From assembly GCF_007922615.2 (NCBI RefSeq), contig NZ_CP042301.2:3828001-3892000 (forward strand): a DNA stretch of 64,000 nt. Reading direction: 5' to 3'. Below, piece by piece: positions 18,994-28,957 of the stretch. The DNA comes from Nitratireductor mangrovi (lineage in GTDB: Bacteria; Pseudomonadota; Alphaproteobacteria; Rhizobiales; Rhizobiaceae). How positions within the stretch are numbered: position 1 is the stretch's first letter; each line of letters opens with the position of its first letter. The notes under the pieces were generated by a model, which was not told the DNA's origin, ran no database searches, and saw only the letters and a list, made by a program, of their open reading frames with translations. The position numbers and the translations under genes are program-made.

Positions 18994-19009
18994 TGTTTCA
19001 CGTGAATCG
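18994..19009. other. parS-like site 2 of mnmG-mnmE cluster
   Basis: TGTTTCACGTGAATCG, two mismatches to the parS consensus, both in the right arm. It is preceded by a GC-rich near-repeat with three copies of TTGCCCG/TTGGCCCG-type sequence (18963-18993). Confidence 0.75.
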
Positions 19010-19033
19010 CTTGCTCCGTGCTGCCATGCTTGC

Positions 19034-19049
19034 TGTTTCACGTGAATCA
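19034..19049. other. parS-like site 3, overlapping the mnmE stop codon
   Basis: TGTTTCACGTGAATCA, one mismatch (A to T in the right arm). Its last three bases are the TGA of mnmE on the minus strand. Confidence 0.82.
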
Positions 19050-20381
19050 TTTCCCGATGCAGAAGCGGGAAAAGACCGCTCCGAGCACATCCTCGACATC
19101 AATCACGCCCGTGATCCGACCGAAAGCTCCGGAGGCAATCCGCAGCTCCTCCGCACGCAACTCCGTACCGAGCCCGTCATTCGTTTCCGCTTCCCGAAGC
19201 GCCGCCAGGCCCCTCGCCAGCTCGTCCCTGTGCCGCGCCGTAAACGGCACGAGCTGTCCCCCGTGATTCGCCGCTCCCGCCGCCGCTCCTTGTATCAAGC
19301 CAAGCAGCGTATCGAGACCAGCCCCATTGACCACCGATATGTCGACATCCGTCGAAGGTCGAACGCTACGCTCGTTCCCAAGCCGGTCGAGCTTTGTCCC
19401 AACGTGGAGATGTTTCGGCGCCGCTTCCCGAGCGGTATCGATACCCGTTCCTGTCAGGTCGCTCAGCCACAGAACCAGATCGGCATCACGTGCGGCCGCC
19501 AACGCGCGGCGCATTCCTTCCCGTTCGACTGTGCCGGCTTCTTCCCTGAGCCCCGCCGTATCCGAAAACACGACTTTCAATCCCCGCAGGTCGAGCTCCA
19601 CCTGTACGACATCGCGTGTCGTTCCGGGTTCTTCGGAAACGATCGCCACATCCCGCCGCGCCAGGGCATTGAGCAAGCTCGACTTGCCGGCGTTCGGCGC
19701 GCCCAGGATCGCCACCCTGAAACCTTCGCGAATGATTTCCGCCTGGTGGTACCCCGCCAGATGGCGCTCGACCTCATCTGCCAGCAAGCGGATATCAGCC
19801 CACGCGCCGGCCGCCACGCCGCCCGCCACGTCACCTTCGTCGGAAAAGTCGAGTTCTGCTTCGATCAGGGCCCTCGCTCTCAGGATGCGTTCGCGCCAGC
19901 CGACATAAAGAGCGCTGTGTCGCCCGTCGGCATTGTCGAGCGCAAAGCGTCGCTGCGCCTCCGTCTCGGCATCGATCAGATCGGCGAGTGCCTCGGCGTG
20001 AAGTAGGTCGACCTTGCCGTTCGCAAGCGCTCGGCGCGTGAATTCACCCGCTTCCGCCGCCCGCAGGTTTGTCCACCGAGCAAGTTCCGCCAGCATCGCC
20101 GCGACCACCGCGCGGCCACCATGCAGGTGCAACTCGCCGCAATCTTCGCCCGTGAAGCTCGCCGGCGCCGCGAAATACACCACGAGCCCGCTGTCGATCA
20201 GCTCCCCGTCCTGGCTACGAAATCGCGTATGGCGCATTTTCCTGGGCGCGACGTCCGTCCCGGTTACTCCCTTGAGTACCGCACGGACGTCGGGCCCCGA
20301 GAGCCGGATCACCGCCACACCGCTGGGAAGCGCGCCGCTTGAATGGGCGTAGATGGTGTCGCTGAAAGGGCTGGCTGTCAT
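19047..20381 (-). CDS. mnmE: tRNA modification GTPase MnmE (TrmE)
   Basis: 444 aa from ATG 20381 (MTASPFSDTIYAHSSG); a GTG 24 bp further up is less likely. The N-terminal formyl-THF-binding domain includes LHGGRAVVAAMLAELAR. The G domain has GAPNAGKSSLLNAL (G1, about residue 225), a DTAGLRE G3 and GTKLDRLG-like G4. The protein ends with the family's FSRFCIGK, containing the catalytic Cys. Partner of MnmG. A parS-like site overlaps its stop. Confidence 0.95.
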   Translation of the reverse strand: MTASPFSDTIYAHSSGALPSGVAVIRLSGPDVRAVLKGVTGTDVAPRKMRHTRFRSQDGELIDSGLVVYFAAPASFTGEDCGELHLHGGRAVVAAMLAELARWTNLRAAEAGEFTRRALANGKVDLLHAEALADLIDAETEAQRRFALDNADGRHSALYVGWRERILRARALIEAELDFSDEGDVAGGVAAGAWADIRLLADEVERHLAGYHQAEIIREGFRVAILGAPNAGKSSLLNALARRDVAIVSEEPGTTRDVVQVELDLRGLKVVFSDTAGLREEAGTVEREGMRRALAAARDADLVLWLSDLTGTGIDTAREAAPKHLHVGTKLDRLGNERSVRPSTDVDISVVNGAGLDTLLGLIQGAAAGAANHGGQLVPFTARHRDELARGLAALREAETNDGLGTELRAEELRIASGAFGRITGVIDVEDVLGAVFSRFCIGK

Positions 20382-20553
20382 TCGCGGTCGGCACCTGGTG
20401 GCCACAACGCCGAAACGTCACCGCCGCCGCACGACACGAAATACCCGACGGCCGTTCCGGATGCGAATCGGTTATCGCGCCTTGCCGTCCCCGTTCACGA
20501 GCGGCGGTTCCTTTCGGAGTCGAATCGAGCCTTGTCGGCCCTGCTTCGCTCGA

Positions 20554-21819
20554 TCAGGTATTCATGGAGTCGAAAAAGTCCGAATTGCTCTTCGTCTGCT
20601 TGAGCTTGTCGATCAGGAACTCGATCGCATCCGTGGTTCCCATCGGCGAAAGGATGCGGCGCAGCACGAAGATCTTCTGCAGATCCTGGCGCGCGATGAG
20701 CAGGTCTTCCTTGCGCGTGCCCGATTTGAGGATGTCGATCGCCGGGAAGATGCGCTTGTCCGCCACCTTGCGGTCCAGCACGATCTCGGAGTTGCCGGTA
20801 CCCTTGAACTCCTCGAAGATGACCTCGTCCATCCGGCTGCCGGTGTCGATCAGCGCAGTGGCGATGATCGTCAGCGAACCTCCCTCTTCGATATTGCGCG
20901 CCGCACCGAAGAAACGCTTCGGCCTTTGCAGCGCATTCGCGTCGACACCACCGGTCAGCACCTTGCCGGAAGAGGGCACCACGGTGTTGTAGGCGCGCCC
21001 CAGCCGGGTGATCGAATCGAGCAGGATGACAACGTCGCGGCCGTGCTCGACCAGGCGCTTGGCCTTCTCGATCACGATCTCCGCAACCTGCACGTGACGC
21101 GCCGCCGGTTCGTCGAATGTCGAGGACACCACCTCGCCATCCACCGAGCGCTGCATGTCGGTCACCTCTTCCGGCCGCTCGTCGATGAGCAGCACGATCA
21201 GGAAGCATTCCGGATGGTTGGTCGTGATCGAATGCGCAATGTTCTGCAGAAGCACCGTCTTGCCGGTTCGCGGCTGCGCCACGATCAGCGCGCGCTGTCC
21301 CTTGCCAAGCGGCGCCACCAGATCGATGACGCGCGACGAGATGTCCTTCGACGTCGGGTTGTCGATCTCCATCCGGATCCGCTCGTTCGGATAAAGCGGC
21401 GTCAGATTGTCGAAGTGAATCTTGTGCCGGATCTTCTCCGGATCCTCGAAATTGATCGTGCTGACCTTCAGCAGCGCGAAATAGCGCTCGCCTTCCTTTG
21501 GGCTGCGAATCGGCCCCTCGACCGTATCTCCGGTCTTGAGCGAGAAGCGCCGGATCTGCGACGGCGAGATGTAGATGTCGTCGGGACCCGGAAGATAGTT
21601 CGCATTGGCCGACCGCAGGAAGCCGAAACCGTCCTGCAGCACCTCGACCACGCCCTCGCCGATGATCTCGACGTCCTGCGTCGCCAGCTTCTTGAGAATG
21701 GCGAACATCAGTTCCTGCTTGCGCATGACGCTGGCGTTCTCGACCTCGAGCGACTCGGCAAAAGCGATCAGATCGGTCGGCTTCTTGTTCTTGAGGTCCT
21801 GGAGTTTCATTTCCTGCAT
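20554..21819 (-). CDS. rho: Transcription termination factor Rho
   Basis: 421 aa from ATG 21819 ([17 protein letters not shown]), the conserved rhizobial start; the frame is open upstream for 44 more codons without family similarity. The RNA-binding OB domain (about 50-120; [25 protein letters not shown]) precedes the RecA-type ATPase with [17 protein letters not shown] (P-loop, about residue 175), the Q-loop and the DEFKGTGN-like R-loop. Hexameric RNA helicase that ends transcription. A 172-bp gap to mnmE and 146-bp gap to hemJ hold no gene. Confidence 0.96.
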   Translation of the reverse strand: MQEMKLQDLKNKKPTDLIAFAESLEVENASVMRKQELMFAILKKLATQDVEIIGEGVVEVLQDGFGFLRSANANYLPGPDDIYISPSQIRRFSLKTGDTVEGPIRSPKEGERYFALLKVSTINFEDPEKIRHKIHFDNLTPLYPNERIRMEIDNPTSKDISSRVIDLVAPLGKGQRALIVAQPRTGKTVLLQNIAHSITTNHPECFLIVLLIDERPEEVTDMQRSVDGEVVSSTFDEPAARHVQVAEIVIEKAKRLVEHGRDVVILLDSITRLGRAYNTVVPSSGKVLTGGVDANALQRPKRFFGAARNIEEGGSLTIIATALIDTGSRMDEVIFEEFKGTGNSEIVLDRKVADKRIFPAIDILKSGTRKEDLLIARQDLQKIFVLRRILSPMGTTDAIEFLIDKLKQTKSNSDFFDSMNT

Positions 21820-21965
21820 GATGCGAGCTCGAAAGGCGGAGAGGGGAAAGAGCGTGAGCGACGACGCCGGCGGCAGGGATCGAATGCTGTGCGGCTGCGC
21901 TGTCGGGGGAGGGAAGGATCGTTCCTTATCGCCTCCCATATAAAAGCGCAAGCAGGCTTTGGCAA

Positions 21966-22499
21966 TCAGAACGGCTTGACGATCACCAGAACCACGATGG
22001 CGATCATCAGCACCGTCGGCACCTCGTTCATCATCCGCCAGTGCCGCGCCGGTTTCTCGTTCCGGTCTTCGGCAAAACGCCGCACCGCCGCCGAGAAATA
22101 ACCATGCATGGCCGACATCGCGATCACCAGCGCGATCTTGGCGTGCAACCAGCCGCCCGAGAACCCGAACCCTTGCCAGGCCATCCAGAGGCCCAGCACC
22201 CAGGTCACCATCATCGCCGGGTTGATGATGGCGCGCAGCAACCGCCGTTCCATCACCTTGAAGGTCTCGGACTGAACCGAGCCCGCTTCCGCATCGCAGT
22301 GATAAACGAAGAGCCGCGGCAGATAGAGCATGCCGGCCATCCAGGCGATCACCGCGACCACGTGCAAGGCCTTGATCCAGAGATAGAACCGCGAAAGGTC
22401 GACCGCGAACACCATCGCCGTCAGGCCGCCCAGGATCAGCAACGCGACAACCGCTCGAACGACCGGCGACGTAACCGTGCGCTCGCCATTGCTGCTCAT
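21966..22499 (-). CDS. hemJ: Protoporphyrinogen IX oxidase HemJ (UPF0093)
   Basis: 177 aa integral membrane protein with about five hydrophobic helices. [29 protein letters not shown] contains the HemJ His that ligates haem; [15 protein letters not shown] lies near the C-terminus. HemJ oxidises protoporphyrinogen IX in most alphaproteobacteria lacking HemG/HemY. The true start is ATG 22499, overlapping the hemE stop (ATGA), so the two haem genes are coupled. The long open frame extending to 23093 is a shadow of hemE. Confidence 0.93.
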   Translation of the reverse strand: MSSNGERTVTSPVVRAVVALLILGGLTAMVFAVDLSRFYLWIKALHVVAVIAWMAGMLYLPRLFVYHCDAEAGSVQSETFKVMERRLLRAIINPAMMVTWVLGLWMAWQGFGFSGGWLHAKIALVIAMSAMHGYFSAAVRRFAEDRNEKPARHWRMMNEVPTVLMIAIVVLVIVKPF

Positions 22500-23524
22500 G
22501 TCTGCCCCCGTACCCGCGCGATCATCTCCTCGACATGCCCGATCGGTGTCTCCGGCGTAATACCATGGCCAAGATTGAAGACCAGAGGACCACCCGAAAG
22601 CGCCTCGAGGACAGCATCGACGCCCTGCCGCAACGCGTCGCCGCCGGCAACCAGCCGCAGCGGATCGAGATTGCCCTGAACCGCGCCCTGTCTCTGAAGC
22701 CGCACTGCCTGCGACATCGGCACCGACCAGTCGAGCCCCAATGCACTGACGCCGGTTGCCTGCCGGTAACCGTTGTAGAGGCTGCCAGCCCCTTTCGGAA
22801 AGCCGATCACCGGGACATCGGGATGGCGTTCCCTGATTCGCGCCACCATCGCCGCCACCGGTTTTGCGCAGAATGCCTCGAACTCGGCCTCGCCGAGGAC
22901 GCCCGCCCAGGAATCGAAAATCTGGACCGCATCCGCGCCAGCCTCGATCTGTTTCAGCAGATACTCGGCAGAAACCTCGGCCAGCGATGCGATCAGTGCC
23001 TCGAAGGCTTCGCGCTGCGAATAGGCAAACAGCCTCGCCGGCGCCTGGTCCGGCGTGCCCCGCCCGGCGATCATATAGGTCGCCACCGTCCACGGCGCGC
23101 CGCAGAAGCCGATCAGAGCCGTCTCCCGTGGCAACTCTTTGCGCAGCCGCCCGACGGTCTCGTAGACCGGCGCCAGCCGCTCGTGGAACGACGCACGTTC
23201 GATGGCCGCAATGCCGGCCGCATCGATTGGCGTCATCAATGGCCCGACACCTTCCTCGAAGCGCAGATCGCGCCCGAGCGCATGCGGGACCACCAGAATG
23301 TCCGAAAACAGGATAGCCGCATCGAACCCGAACCGTCGGATCGGCTGCAGCGTCACCTCCACCGCCAGATCGGGATTGTAGCAGAGGTCGAGGAAGCTCC
23401 CGGCCTGTTTCCGCAATTGCCGGTATTCGGGCAGGTACCGCCCAGCCTGTCTCATGAGCCAGATCGGCGCTGGCGACAGGCTTTCGCCTCTCAGAACACG
23501 GATCAGCCGGCGTTCATTGCCCAT
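22496..23524 (-). CDS. hemE: Uroporphyrinogen decarboxylase HemE
   Basis: 342 aa. [18 protein letters not shown] (residues 17-34) is the substrate-binding signature, with [14 protein letters not shown] and [14 protein letters not shown] also typical. It converts uroporphyrinogen III to coproporphyrinogen III. It lies at the left border of the putative oriC, as in Caulobacter and Sinorhizobium, and is transcribed away from it. Confidence 0.96.
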   Translation of the reverse strand: MGNERRLIRVLRGESLSPAPIWLMRQAGRYLPEYRQLRKQAGSFLDLCYNPDLAVEVTLQPIRRFGFDAAILFSDILVVPHALGRDLRFEEGVGPLMTPIDAAGIAAIERASFHERLAPVYETVGRLRKELPRETALIGFCGAPWTVATYMIAGRGTPDQAPARLFAYSQREAFEALIASLAEVSAEYLLKQIEAGADAVQIFDSWAGVLGEAEFEAFCAKPVAAMVARIRERHPDVPVIGFPKGAGSLYNGYRQATGVSALGLDWSVPMSQAVRLQRQGAVQGNLDPLRLVAGGDALRQGVDAVLEALSGGPLVFNLGHGITPETPIGHVEEMIARVRGQT

Positions 23525-23926
23525 GTCGGAACCTCTCAGTCGAGGGCTTCAATAAAGAAAGAGATTCCTGAAAGGAATTTTTCTTTTTCTATGACTCTGG
23601 TGAAAGCGGGAATTGGCCATTGTCCCCAATCGATGCTGGGAAGCTGCCGGCTGGCGGGATTCGGTCTCTGTAGCCAAGCAAAGGTTCATATCGGGGATAA
23701 CTGGAAAAAGATTTAACTAAACAATAGGATAGGCTTACAACTCATCGCGCAGGCCCCGACAGGCATGTGGAAAGTGCCCGGCCAGGCACTCAGCACTCAA
23801 CAACAGCGGACTCTTGTCGACAGGTGGCCTCATTGTGGATGAAGCGCCATCTGCTACAGTCCGGTCGCGAGCGGCCGGCATTCGCCGCCAGATTTCCACA
23901 CAACCCGGGAATACTCGGCCCCACCT
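23525..23926. other. Putative chromosomal replication origin (oriC)
   Basis: A 402-bp gene-free region between hemE and ppsR. It holds degenerate DnaA boxes: TGTGGATGA (23834-23842, one mismatch), ATTTCCACA (23892-23900, two), TGTGAATAA (23926-23934, one, overlapping the ppsR GTG) and CGGGGATAA (23692-23700, two). An AT-rich tract at 23701-23735 could unwind, and an AT-rich hairpin lies at 23564-23588. Gene orientation diverges here and the parAB-parS locus is 4.5-9 kb away. Known: alphaproteobacterial oriC lies beside hemE. Confidence 0.8.
23564..23588. terminator. Terminator-like hairpin at the hemE side of oriC
   Basis: ATTCCT (23564-23569), loop GAA, AGGAAT (23573-23578), followed by TTTTCTTTTT. 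On the opposite strand the stem is followed by CTCTTTCTTTATT, so it could stop transcription from either side. No plus-strand gene lies upstream to need it. Confidence 0.5.
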
Positions 23927-24748
23927 GTGAATAAACCCCAGAGCTTTTTCCACCTGCACCTGATCTCCGACGCCACAGGCGAGACGCTGCTTGCCGCCGG
24001 ACGCGCCGCGTCGGCGCAATACAAGGACGCCCGTGCGGTAGAGCATATCTATCCGCTGATCCGCACCGAGCGGCAGCTGGCCGCCGTGCTCGACGAAATC
24101 GATGCTGAGCCCGGCATCGTGCTTTATACCGTGGTCGACCAGACGCTGGCGCGCACCATCGACGAACGCTGCGCGGCCATGGGCCTGCCCTGCGTCTCTG
24201 TGCTCGAGCCGGTGCTGTCGGTGTTCCAGTCCTATCTCGGCGCGCCGGCCGGGCGCCGTGTCGGCGCCCAGCATGCCTTGGATGCCGACTATTTCCGCCG
24301 CATCGATGCGCTCAACTTCACCATGGAGCACGATGACGGCCAGTTGCCGGCCGACATCGACGAGGCCGACGTCGTCCTCGTCGGCATCTCGCGCACCTCC
24401 AAGACCCCGACCAGCATCTACCTCGCCAATCGCGGCATCAAGACCGCCAATGTGCCGATCGTTCTCGGTGTTTCGATACCGGAAAGCCTGACGAGAGCCA
24501 GAAAGCCGCTGATCGTCGGTCTTGTGGCTTCCGCCGAACGCATTTCACACGTCCGCCAGCACCGGCTGCTCGGCTCCACGCCCGGTTATGACGCCGAACT
24601 TTATGCCGATCGTGCCCAGATCATGCAGGAACTCGGCTATGCGCGGCAGATCTGCACCAGGAATGGCTGGCCGATGATCGATGTCAGCCGCCGCTCAATC
24701 GAGGAAACCGCGGCCGCGATCCTTGCCTTGCGCACGCGCAGCCGCTAG
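23927..24748 (+). CDS. ppsR: Pyruvate, phosphate dikinase regulatory protein (PPSR/PDRP, DUF299)
   Basis: 273 aa from GTG 23927. [25 protein letters not shown] (residues 7-31) and [32 protein letters not shown] (P-loop-like, about 147-178) identify the bifunctional ADP-dependent kinase / phosphorylase that switches pyruvate phosphate dikinase (or PEP synthase) off and on. No Shine-Dalgarno sequence is evident. The start lies within the last DnaA-like box. First gene on the right arm from oriC. Confidence 0.92.
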   Translation: MNKPQSFFHLHLISDATGETLLAAGRAASAQYKDARAVEHIYPLIRTERQLAAVLDEIDAEPGIVLYTVVDQTLARTIDERCAAMGLPCVSVLEPVLSVFQSYLGAPAGRRVGAQHALDADYFRRIDALNFTMEHDDGQLPADIDEADVVLVGISRTSKTPTSIYLANRGIKTANVPIVLGVSIPESLTRARKPLIVGLVASAERISHVRQHRLLGSTPGYDAELYADRAQIMQELGYARQICTRNGWPMIDVSRRSIEETAAAILALRTRSR

Positions 24749-24758
24749 CTCCGCAAGC

Positions 24759-25376
24759 ATGAACATCTCGGCATCCTCGGCGCCACCGCTTGTCCTTGCT
24801 TCGCAAAGTCCGTTTCGGCGCGACATGCTGCAGGCGGCCGGACTGGCGTTTGAGGCCCTTGCCGCCGGGATCGACGAAAGGGCGGTCGAAGCGCCGCTCG
24901 CCGAAACCGGCGCCACACCCGGTGATGTCGCGCAAGTACTCGCCGAAGCGAAGGCGCTGGACGTCGGTGAAAAACGTCCGGATGCCCTGGTGATCGGATG
25001 CGACCAGACGCTGTCGCTCGACGATGAGCTCTTCCACAAGCCCGCTGACATGGAGGCGGCGCGCCGGCATCTTCTGCGGCTCTCCGGCCGAACCCACCAG
25101 CTCCACAGTGCCGTTGCCCTCGTCCGCTCAGGCGAGACGGTCTGGCGGCATGTCTCGGTCGCGCACCTGACCATGCGCCCGCTCACTCCCGAATTCATCG
25201 GGCGCCACCTCGCCAGCGTCGGTCAGGCCGCGCTGTCGAGCGTCGGCGCCTACCAGATCGAGGGTCAGGGTATCCAGCTTTTCGAGCGGATCGACGGCGA
25301 CTATTTCACCATCGTCGGCCTGCCCTTGCTGACGCTTCTTGCCCGTCTGCGCGACCTTGGGGCGATCGATGGCTGA
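24759..25376 (+). CDS. Maf-like nucleotide pyrophosphatase
   Basis: 205 aa from ATG 24759 ([25 protein letters not shown]); an in-frame start at 24681 would lie inside pps[12 protein letters not shown] (substrate loop), [12 protein letters not shown] and [12 protein letters not shown] are Maf motifs. Maf proteins hydrolyse non-canonical or modified NTPs to NMPs. It lacks the usual (S/T)R at one loop (SQSPFR here), a variant seen in the alphaproteobacterial Maf beside aroE. It overlaps aroE by 8 bp. Confidence 0.9.
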   Translation: MNISASSAPPLVLASQSPFRRDMLQAAGLAFEALAAGIDERAVEAPLAETGATPGDVAQVLAEAKALDVGEKRPDALVIGCDQTLSLDDELFHKPADMEAARRHLLRLSGRTHQLHSAVALVRSGETVWRHVSVAHLTMRPLTPEFIGRHLASVGQAALSSVGAYQIEGQGIQLFERIDGDYFTIVGLPLLTLLARLRDLGAIDG

Positions 25377-26211
25377 AACCGGGCCGCGCGCCTTCGTCTG
25401 CGGCCATCCGGTGGCGCACTCGCGCTCGCCGCTGATTCACCGCCACTGGCTGGAACGGTATGGCATTGCCGGCAGCTATGAGGCCATTGACGTTGCCCCG
25501 GAGGCGTTCCCGGCATTTCTGGGGGTCCTTGCCGGCCAGGGCTGGGCCGGAGGCAACGTCACCATCCCGCACAAGGAAGAGGCCGCGACAGCTGCCGCGG
25601 TCCGCGACGAGGCCGCCGAGTTGATCGGTGCCGCCAACACGCTCTGGTTCGAGTCAGGACGCCTTTGTGCCGGCAACACCGACTGGAGCGGCTTTGCCGC
25701 AAACCTCGATAAGGCCGTGCCCCGGTGGCGCCGGGGTCGCGAGGCGATCGTGCTGGGTGCCGGCGGCGCGGCGCGGGGCGTCATTCACGCCTTGCAGAAG
25801 GTGGGCTACCGGGACATTGCGATCGTCAACCGCACGCCTGAAAGGGCTCTGGCGCTGGCAGATCGTTTCCGCGGCGGCACGAAGGGACATCGCTGGGCCG
25901 CGCTGCCGGAGTTGCTCGCCACTGCCGACCTGCTGGTCAACACGACCTCGCTCGGCATGGACGGGGCAGCGGAGCCCTCCATCGATCTTTCCGGGGCGAA
26001 GGATTCAGCCATCGTGACAGACATCGTCTATGTCCCGCTGGAAACGCCGCTGCTTGCCGCCGCCTTCGCCCGTGGTCTTGCAACGGTCGACGGTCTTGGC
26101 ATGTTGCTTCATCAGGCGGCGCCCGGTTTCGAAAAATGGTTCGGCCGGCGCCCCGAGGTCACCCCGGAGCTGCGGAACCTTATCGTCGCCGATCTGGGTG
26201 ACCACACATGA
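25369..26211 (+). CDS. aroE: Shikimate dehydrogenase
   Basis: 280 aa from ATG 25369 ([28 protein letters not shown]). The substrate site has HPVAHSRSP and [10 protein letters not shown] (catalytic Lys), with [12 protein letters not shown] next. NADP binding is at [15 protein letters not shown] (about residue 127), with VNRTPERAL following. It reduces 3-dehydroshikimate in aromatic amino acid synthesis. It overlaps maf upstream and coaE downstream (ATGA). Confidence 0.96.
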   Translation: MAETGPRAFVCGHPVAHSRSPLIHRHWLERYGIAGSYEAIDVAPEAFPAFLGVLAGQGWAGGNVTIPHKEEAATAAAVRDEAAELIGAANTLWFESGRLCAGNTDWSGFAANLDKAVPRWRRGREAIVLGAGGAARGVIHALQKVGYRDIAIVNRTPERALALADRFRGGTKGHRWAALPELLATADLLVNTTSLGMDGAAEPSIDLSGAKDSAIVTDIVYVPLETPLLAAAFARGLATVDGLGMLLHQAAPGFEKWFGRRPEVTPELRNLIVADLGDHT

Positions 26212-26801
26212 TCGTCCTCGGCCTCACCGGTTCCATCGGCATGGGCAAATCCACCACTGCGGCGATGTTCGCCGAGCAGGGCGTGCCCGTTCATGATGCC
26301 GATGCGACGGTCCATTCCCTTTATGCCAACGAGGCCGTCAGGCCGGTCGGCGAGGTTTTCCCGGACGCCATCCGTGACGGCAAGGTGGACCGTGCCCGCC
26401 TGTCGGCGATCGTGCTTGACGATCCGGCGGCTCTGCGGAAGCTGGAGTCCATCGTGCATCCCCTGGTCCGTGCCGCAGAGCAAGCCTTTCTCGACAAACA
26501 CCGAGCCGCCGGCGTCCCGTTGGTTGTCCTCGACATTCCGCTGCTTTTCGAGACCGGCAGCGCCGACCGCGTCGACCGCATCGTTGTCGTCACCGCGCCC
26601 GCCGAGATCCAGCGCCAGCGCGTCCTGGCGCGGCCGGAGATGACGGTGGAAAAGTTCGAGGCGATCCTTGCCCGCCAGGTGCCGGATGCCGAGAAGCGCC
26701 GCCGTGCCGACTTTATAGTCGATACCAGTCTGGGAATGGAGCCGGTCCGCCGTCGGGTCGCCGAAATCATCGGTGAATTGGCGGAAAAACGGCCGGGCTG
26801 A
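26208..26801 (+). CDS. coaE: Dephospho-CoA kinase
   Basis: 197 aa. P-loop [17 protein letters not shown] at residues 4-20, followed by [14 protein letters not shown], and [17 protein letters not shown] further in, all CoaE signatures. It performs the last step of CoA synthesis (3'-phosphorylation). ATGA overlap with aroE. Pantothenate kinase (coaA), the first step, is also in this window at 39472. Confidence 0.95.
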   Translation: MIVLGLTGSIGMGKSTTAAMFAEQGVPVHDADATVHSLYANEAVRPVGEVFPDAIRDGKVDRARLSAIVLDDPAALRKLESIVHPLVRAAEQAFLDKHRAAGVPLVVLDIPLLFETGSADRVDRIVVVTAPAEIQRQRVLARPEMTVEKFEAILARQVPDAEKRRRADFIVDTSLGMEPVRRRVAEIIGELAEKRPG

Positions 26802-26861
26802 GGCTTTGTCTCCGCCACGCTTGTTCTAAGCTGCGGAACCCGATTCGTTGCCGGACCAGCC

Positions 26862-27578
26862 ATGCGCGAGATCATTTTCGATACCGAGACGACCGGACTC
26901 GACGCCCAGGACGACCGCGTCATCGAGATCGGCGCCGTGGAGCTGGTCAACCGCTTCCCGTCGGGGCGGTCCTTCCATGCCTATATCAATCCGGATGGTC
27001 GTGCGATCCACCACGAGGCCCAGGCCGTGCATGGCATCAGCCTCGCCGACCTCAAGGACAAGCCCGTCTTTGCGGAGATCGCCGAGGAGTTCTGTGCCTT
27101 TGTCGACGGTGCCAAGCTCGTTGCGCACAACGCCTCCTTCGACATCGCCTTTATCAATCGCGAACTGTCGCGGCTGTCACGCGAACCGATCGCGGCCGAC
27201 CGCGTCATCGATTCCCTGGCGATCGCACGCCGCAAGCACCCGATGGGCCCGAACTCGCTCGACGCGTTGTGCCGACGCTACGGCATCGACAACAGCCATC
27301 GCACCAAGCACGGAGCGCTGCTCGACTCGGAACTTCTGGCCGAGGTCTACATCGAGCTTGTCGGCGGCAAGCAGGCCGCACTCGGTCTCGAGGTCAGGGT
27401 CGAGGCCGATGACCGGACCGATACGGTCGAGGTCGTGATCCCGCTCGGCGAACGGCCGCAGCCGCTTCCGTCGCGGCTGACTGCCGCTGACCGTGAAGCG
27501 CATGCGGCGATGGTGGAGGAAATCGGCGACGCCGCGCTTTGGCGGCGTTTCTCCGGTCGTCAGGCGGCAGCCGGATAG
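26862..27578 (+). CDS. dnaQ: DNA polymerase III epsilon subunit (proofreading exonuclease)
   Basis: 238 aa. DEDDh exonuclease: IIFDTETTGLDAQDDRVIEIG (Asp/Glu of ExoI, residues about 4-24), LVAHNASFDIAFIN (ExoII) and HRTKHGALLDSELLAEVY (ExoIII with His and Asp). The C-terminal tail that binds the alpha subunit follows. It is the proofreader of the replicative polymerase, in contrast to DnaE2. It converges with secB; the 33-bp gap has no clear terminator. Confidence 0.95.
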   Translation: MREIIFDTETTGLDAQDDRVIEIGAVELVNRFPSGRSFHAYINPDGRAIHHEAQAVHGISLADLKDKPVFAEIAEEFCAFVDGAKLVAHNASFDIAFINRELSRLSREPIAADRVIDSLAIARRKHPMGPNSLDALCRRYGIDNSHRTKHGALLDSELLAEVYIELVGGKQAALGLEVRVEADDRTDTVEVVIPLGERPQPLPSRLTAADREAHAAMVEEIGDAALWRRFSGRQAAAG

Positions 27579-27611
27579 CGCCGGCCGCCCAACGCTCTTA
27601 TAGCCGGGTGG

Positions 27612-28118
27612 TCAGCTGACCTGGACTTTCGCCTTGGCCTGTTCCTCGGCGACCTTCTTCTGGAAGATCTGGGCGAAATCGATCGGATCGAGCATCAGCG
27701 GCGGGAAGCCGCCATTGCGGGTCGCGTCGGCAATGATCTGCCGCGCGAACGGGAACAGCAGCCGCGGGCACTCGATGAAAAGTACCGGCAGCACATGCTC
27801 CTTCGGAAACCCTGCGACGCGGAAGACACCGCCATAGGCGAGCTCGACGTTGAAGAGCACGCTTTCGCCGTGCGAGGCCTTGGCCGACAGCATCAGGTTG
27901 ACGTCATACTCGTTGTCGGTCAGCGAGTTCGCATTGACGTTGACATTGATGTTGATGTTCGGGGCCTGCTCGCGGCCGCGCAGCGAGTTCGGCGCGCCCG
28001 GGCTCTCGAAGGAGAGATCCTTGACGTACTGAGCCAGCACGTTGAGGGAGGGCTGGGCACCGTTGCCCTGATTGGCCGCGCCGCCTGCCGCGCCGGTTTC
28101 CTTGTTGTCGTCCGCCAT
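27612..28118 (-). CDS. secB: Protein-export chaperone SecB
   Basis: 168 aa from ATG 28118 ([13 protein letters not shown]). [21 protein letters not shown] (about 33-53) and [27 protein letters not shown] near the C-terminus are SecB hallmarks. It keeps preproteins unfolded and delivers them to SecA. A Gly/Ala/Asn-rich N-terminal extension of about 30 residues is typical in rhizobia. It lies downstream of fxsA on the same strand. Confidence 0.95.
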   Translation of the reverse strand: MADDNKETGAAGGAANQGNGAQPSLNVLAQYVKDLSFESPGAPNSLRGREQAPNININVNVNANSLTDNEYDVNLMLSAKASHGESVLFNVELAYGGVFRVAGFPKEHVLPVLFIECPRLLFPFARQIIADATRNGGFPPLMLDPIDFAQIFQKKVAEEQAKAKVQVS

Positions 28119-28240
28119 TCGTAAAGCCTTTGCGTCAGGAAGGGCCTTCAACGGCCCGAATTTCGCGGTTCGCTAGCATGGTGGGCCCGGTGAGACAAGC
28201 GCGCAACGGCGTAATCGCCGACTGCCTTCCTCAAGCGGAG

Positions 28241-28744
28241 TTAATGGCGCTGTTTTGGATCATCGCGCCACGGCGATTCGGCGCTGCCGGCGCTCGAGAA
28301 ATCGTCAGGGTCGAGGTCGATGGTCTTCCCGTCTCCTGGCGGTCGTGGTCGCCGCAGGTCGTCGGGATCGATGCCGACGTTGAACCTGACCTTCAGTCTT
28401 GAACTGACGAAGCCCCAGATGGCGTCGCGAATTGCCGGAATGAACAGCGTGAAACCGACCGCATCGGTGACGAAGCCCGGCAGAAGGAGCAGGAGGCCGG
28501 CGAACAGGATCATGGCCCCGTGCACCACCTCGCGCTTGGGGACGCGCCCCTGATCGGTCTCTTCCTGGATGCGGCGCAGGAGTCCGAAACCCTGGACGCG
28601 CAGAAGGATGGAGCCGACCAGCGCCGTCAGCACCACGATCGCGAGAGTCGCCGCGACGCCGATCCGCCCGCCGATGACGACAAAGGCGGCGATCTCGAGC
28701 ATCGGCACGATAAGGAAAATCGCAAAAATTAGGGGAAATCGCAC
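28241..28744 (-). CDS. FxsA family membrane protein
   Basis: 167 aa from GTG 28744 (MRFPLIFAIFLIVPMLEIAAFVVIGGRIG). Two N-terminal helices, LLRVQGFGLLRRI and the third hydrophobic stretch MILFAGLLLLLPGFVTDAVGF are the FxsA pattern. E. coli FxsA relieves F-exclusion of phage T7; the normal role is unknown. The C-terminal about 50 residues are hydrophilic and acidic (DLDPDDFSS). The upstream open frame without an FxsA match is excluded. Confidence 0.88.
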   Translation of the reverse strand: MRFPLIFAIFLIVPMLEIAAFVVIGGRIGVAATLAIVVLTALVGSILLRVQGFGLLRRIQEETDQGRVPKREVVHGAMILFAGLLLLLPGFVTDAVGFTLFIPAIRDAIWGFVSSRLKVRFNVGIDPDDLRRPRPPGDGKTIDLDPDDFSSAGSAESPWRDDPKQRH

Positions 28745-28957
28745 GATCCGGACTTCGTTTGTCCCGTTGCAGGGATGGCTGGGTTGGACTGCGCAAACAG
28801 CGCAGGCGCGAAGGGCATCGCCGTCAACATAGTAATTCTGCGGCCGGATTTGAATGATCGCCGGTTGCGTTCTATATGCATCTGTCAGGACGATGACGCC
28901 CGGGGTGACGGGATGACCTCGGCGAAAGTCCACTTTCGAGGCAGGTCGGCGGACACG

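Noticed and set aside
20353..22101. 582-aa plus-strand open frame opposite rho
   Set aside because: Shadow of rho; Arg/His/Asp-rich reverse frame without any known domain.
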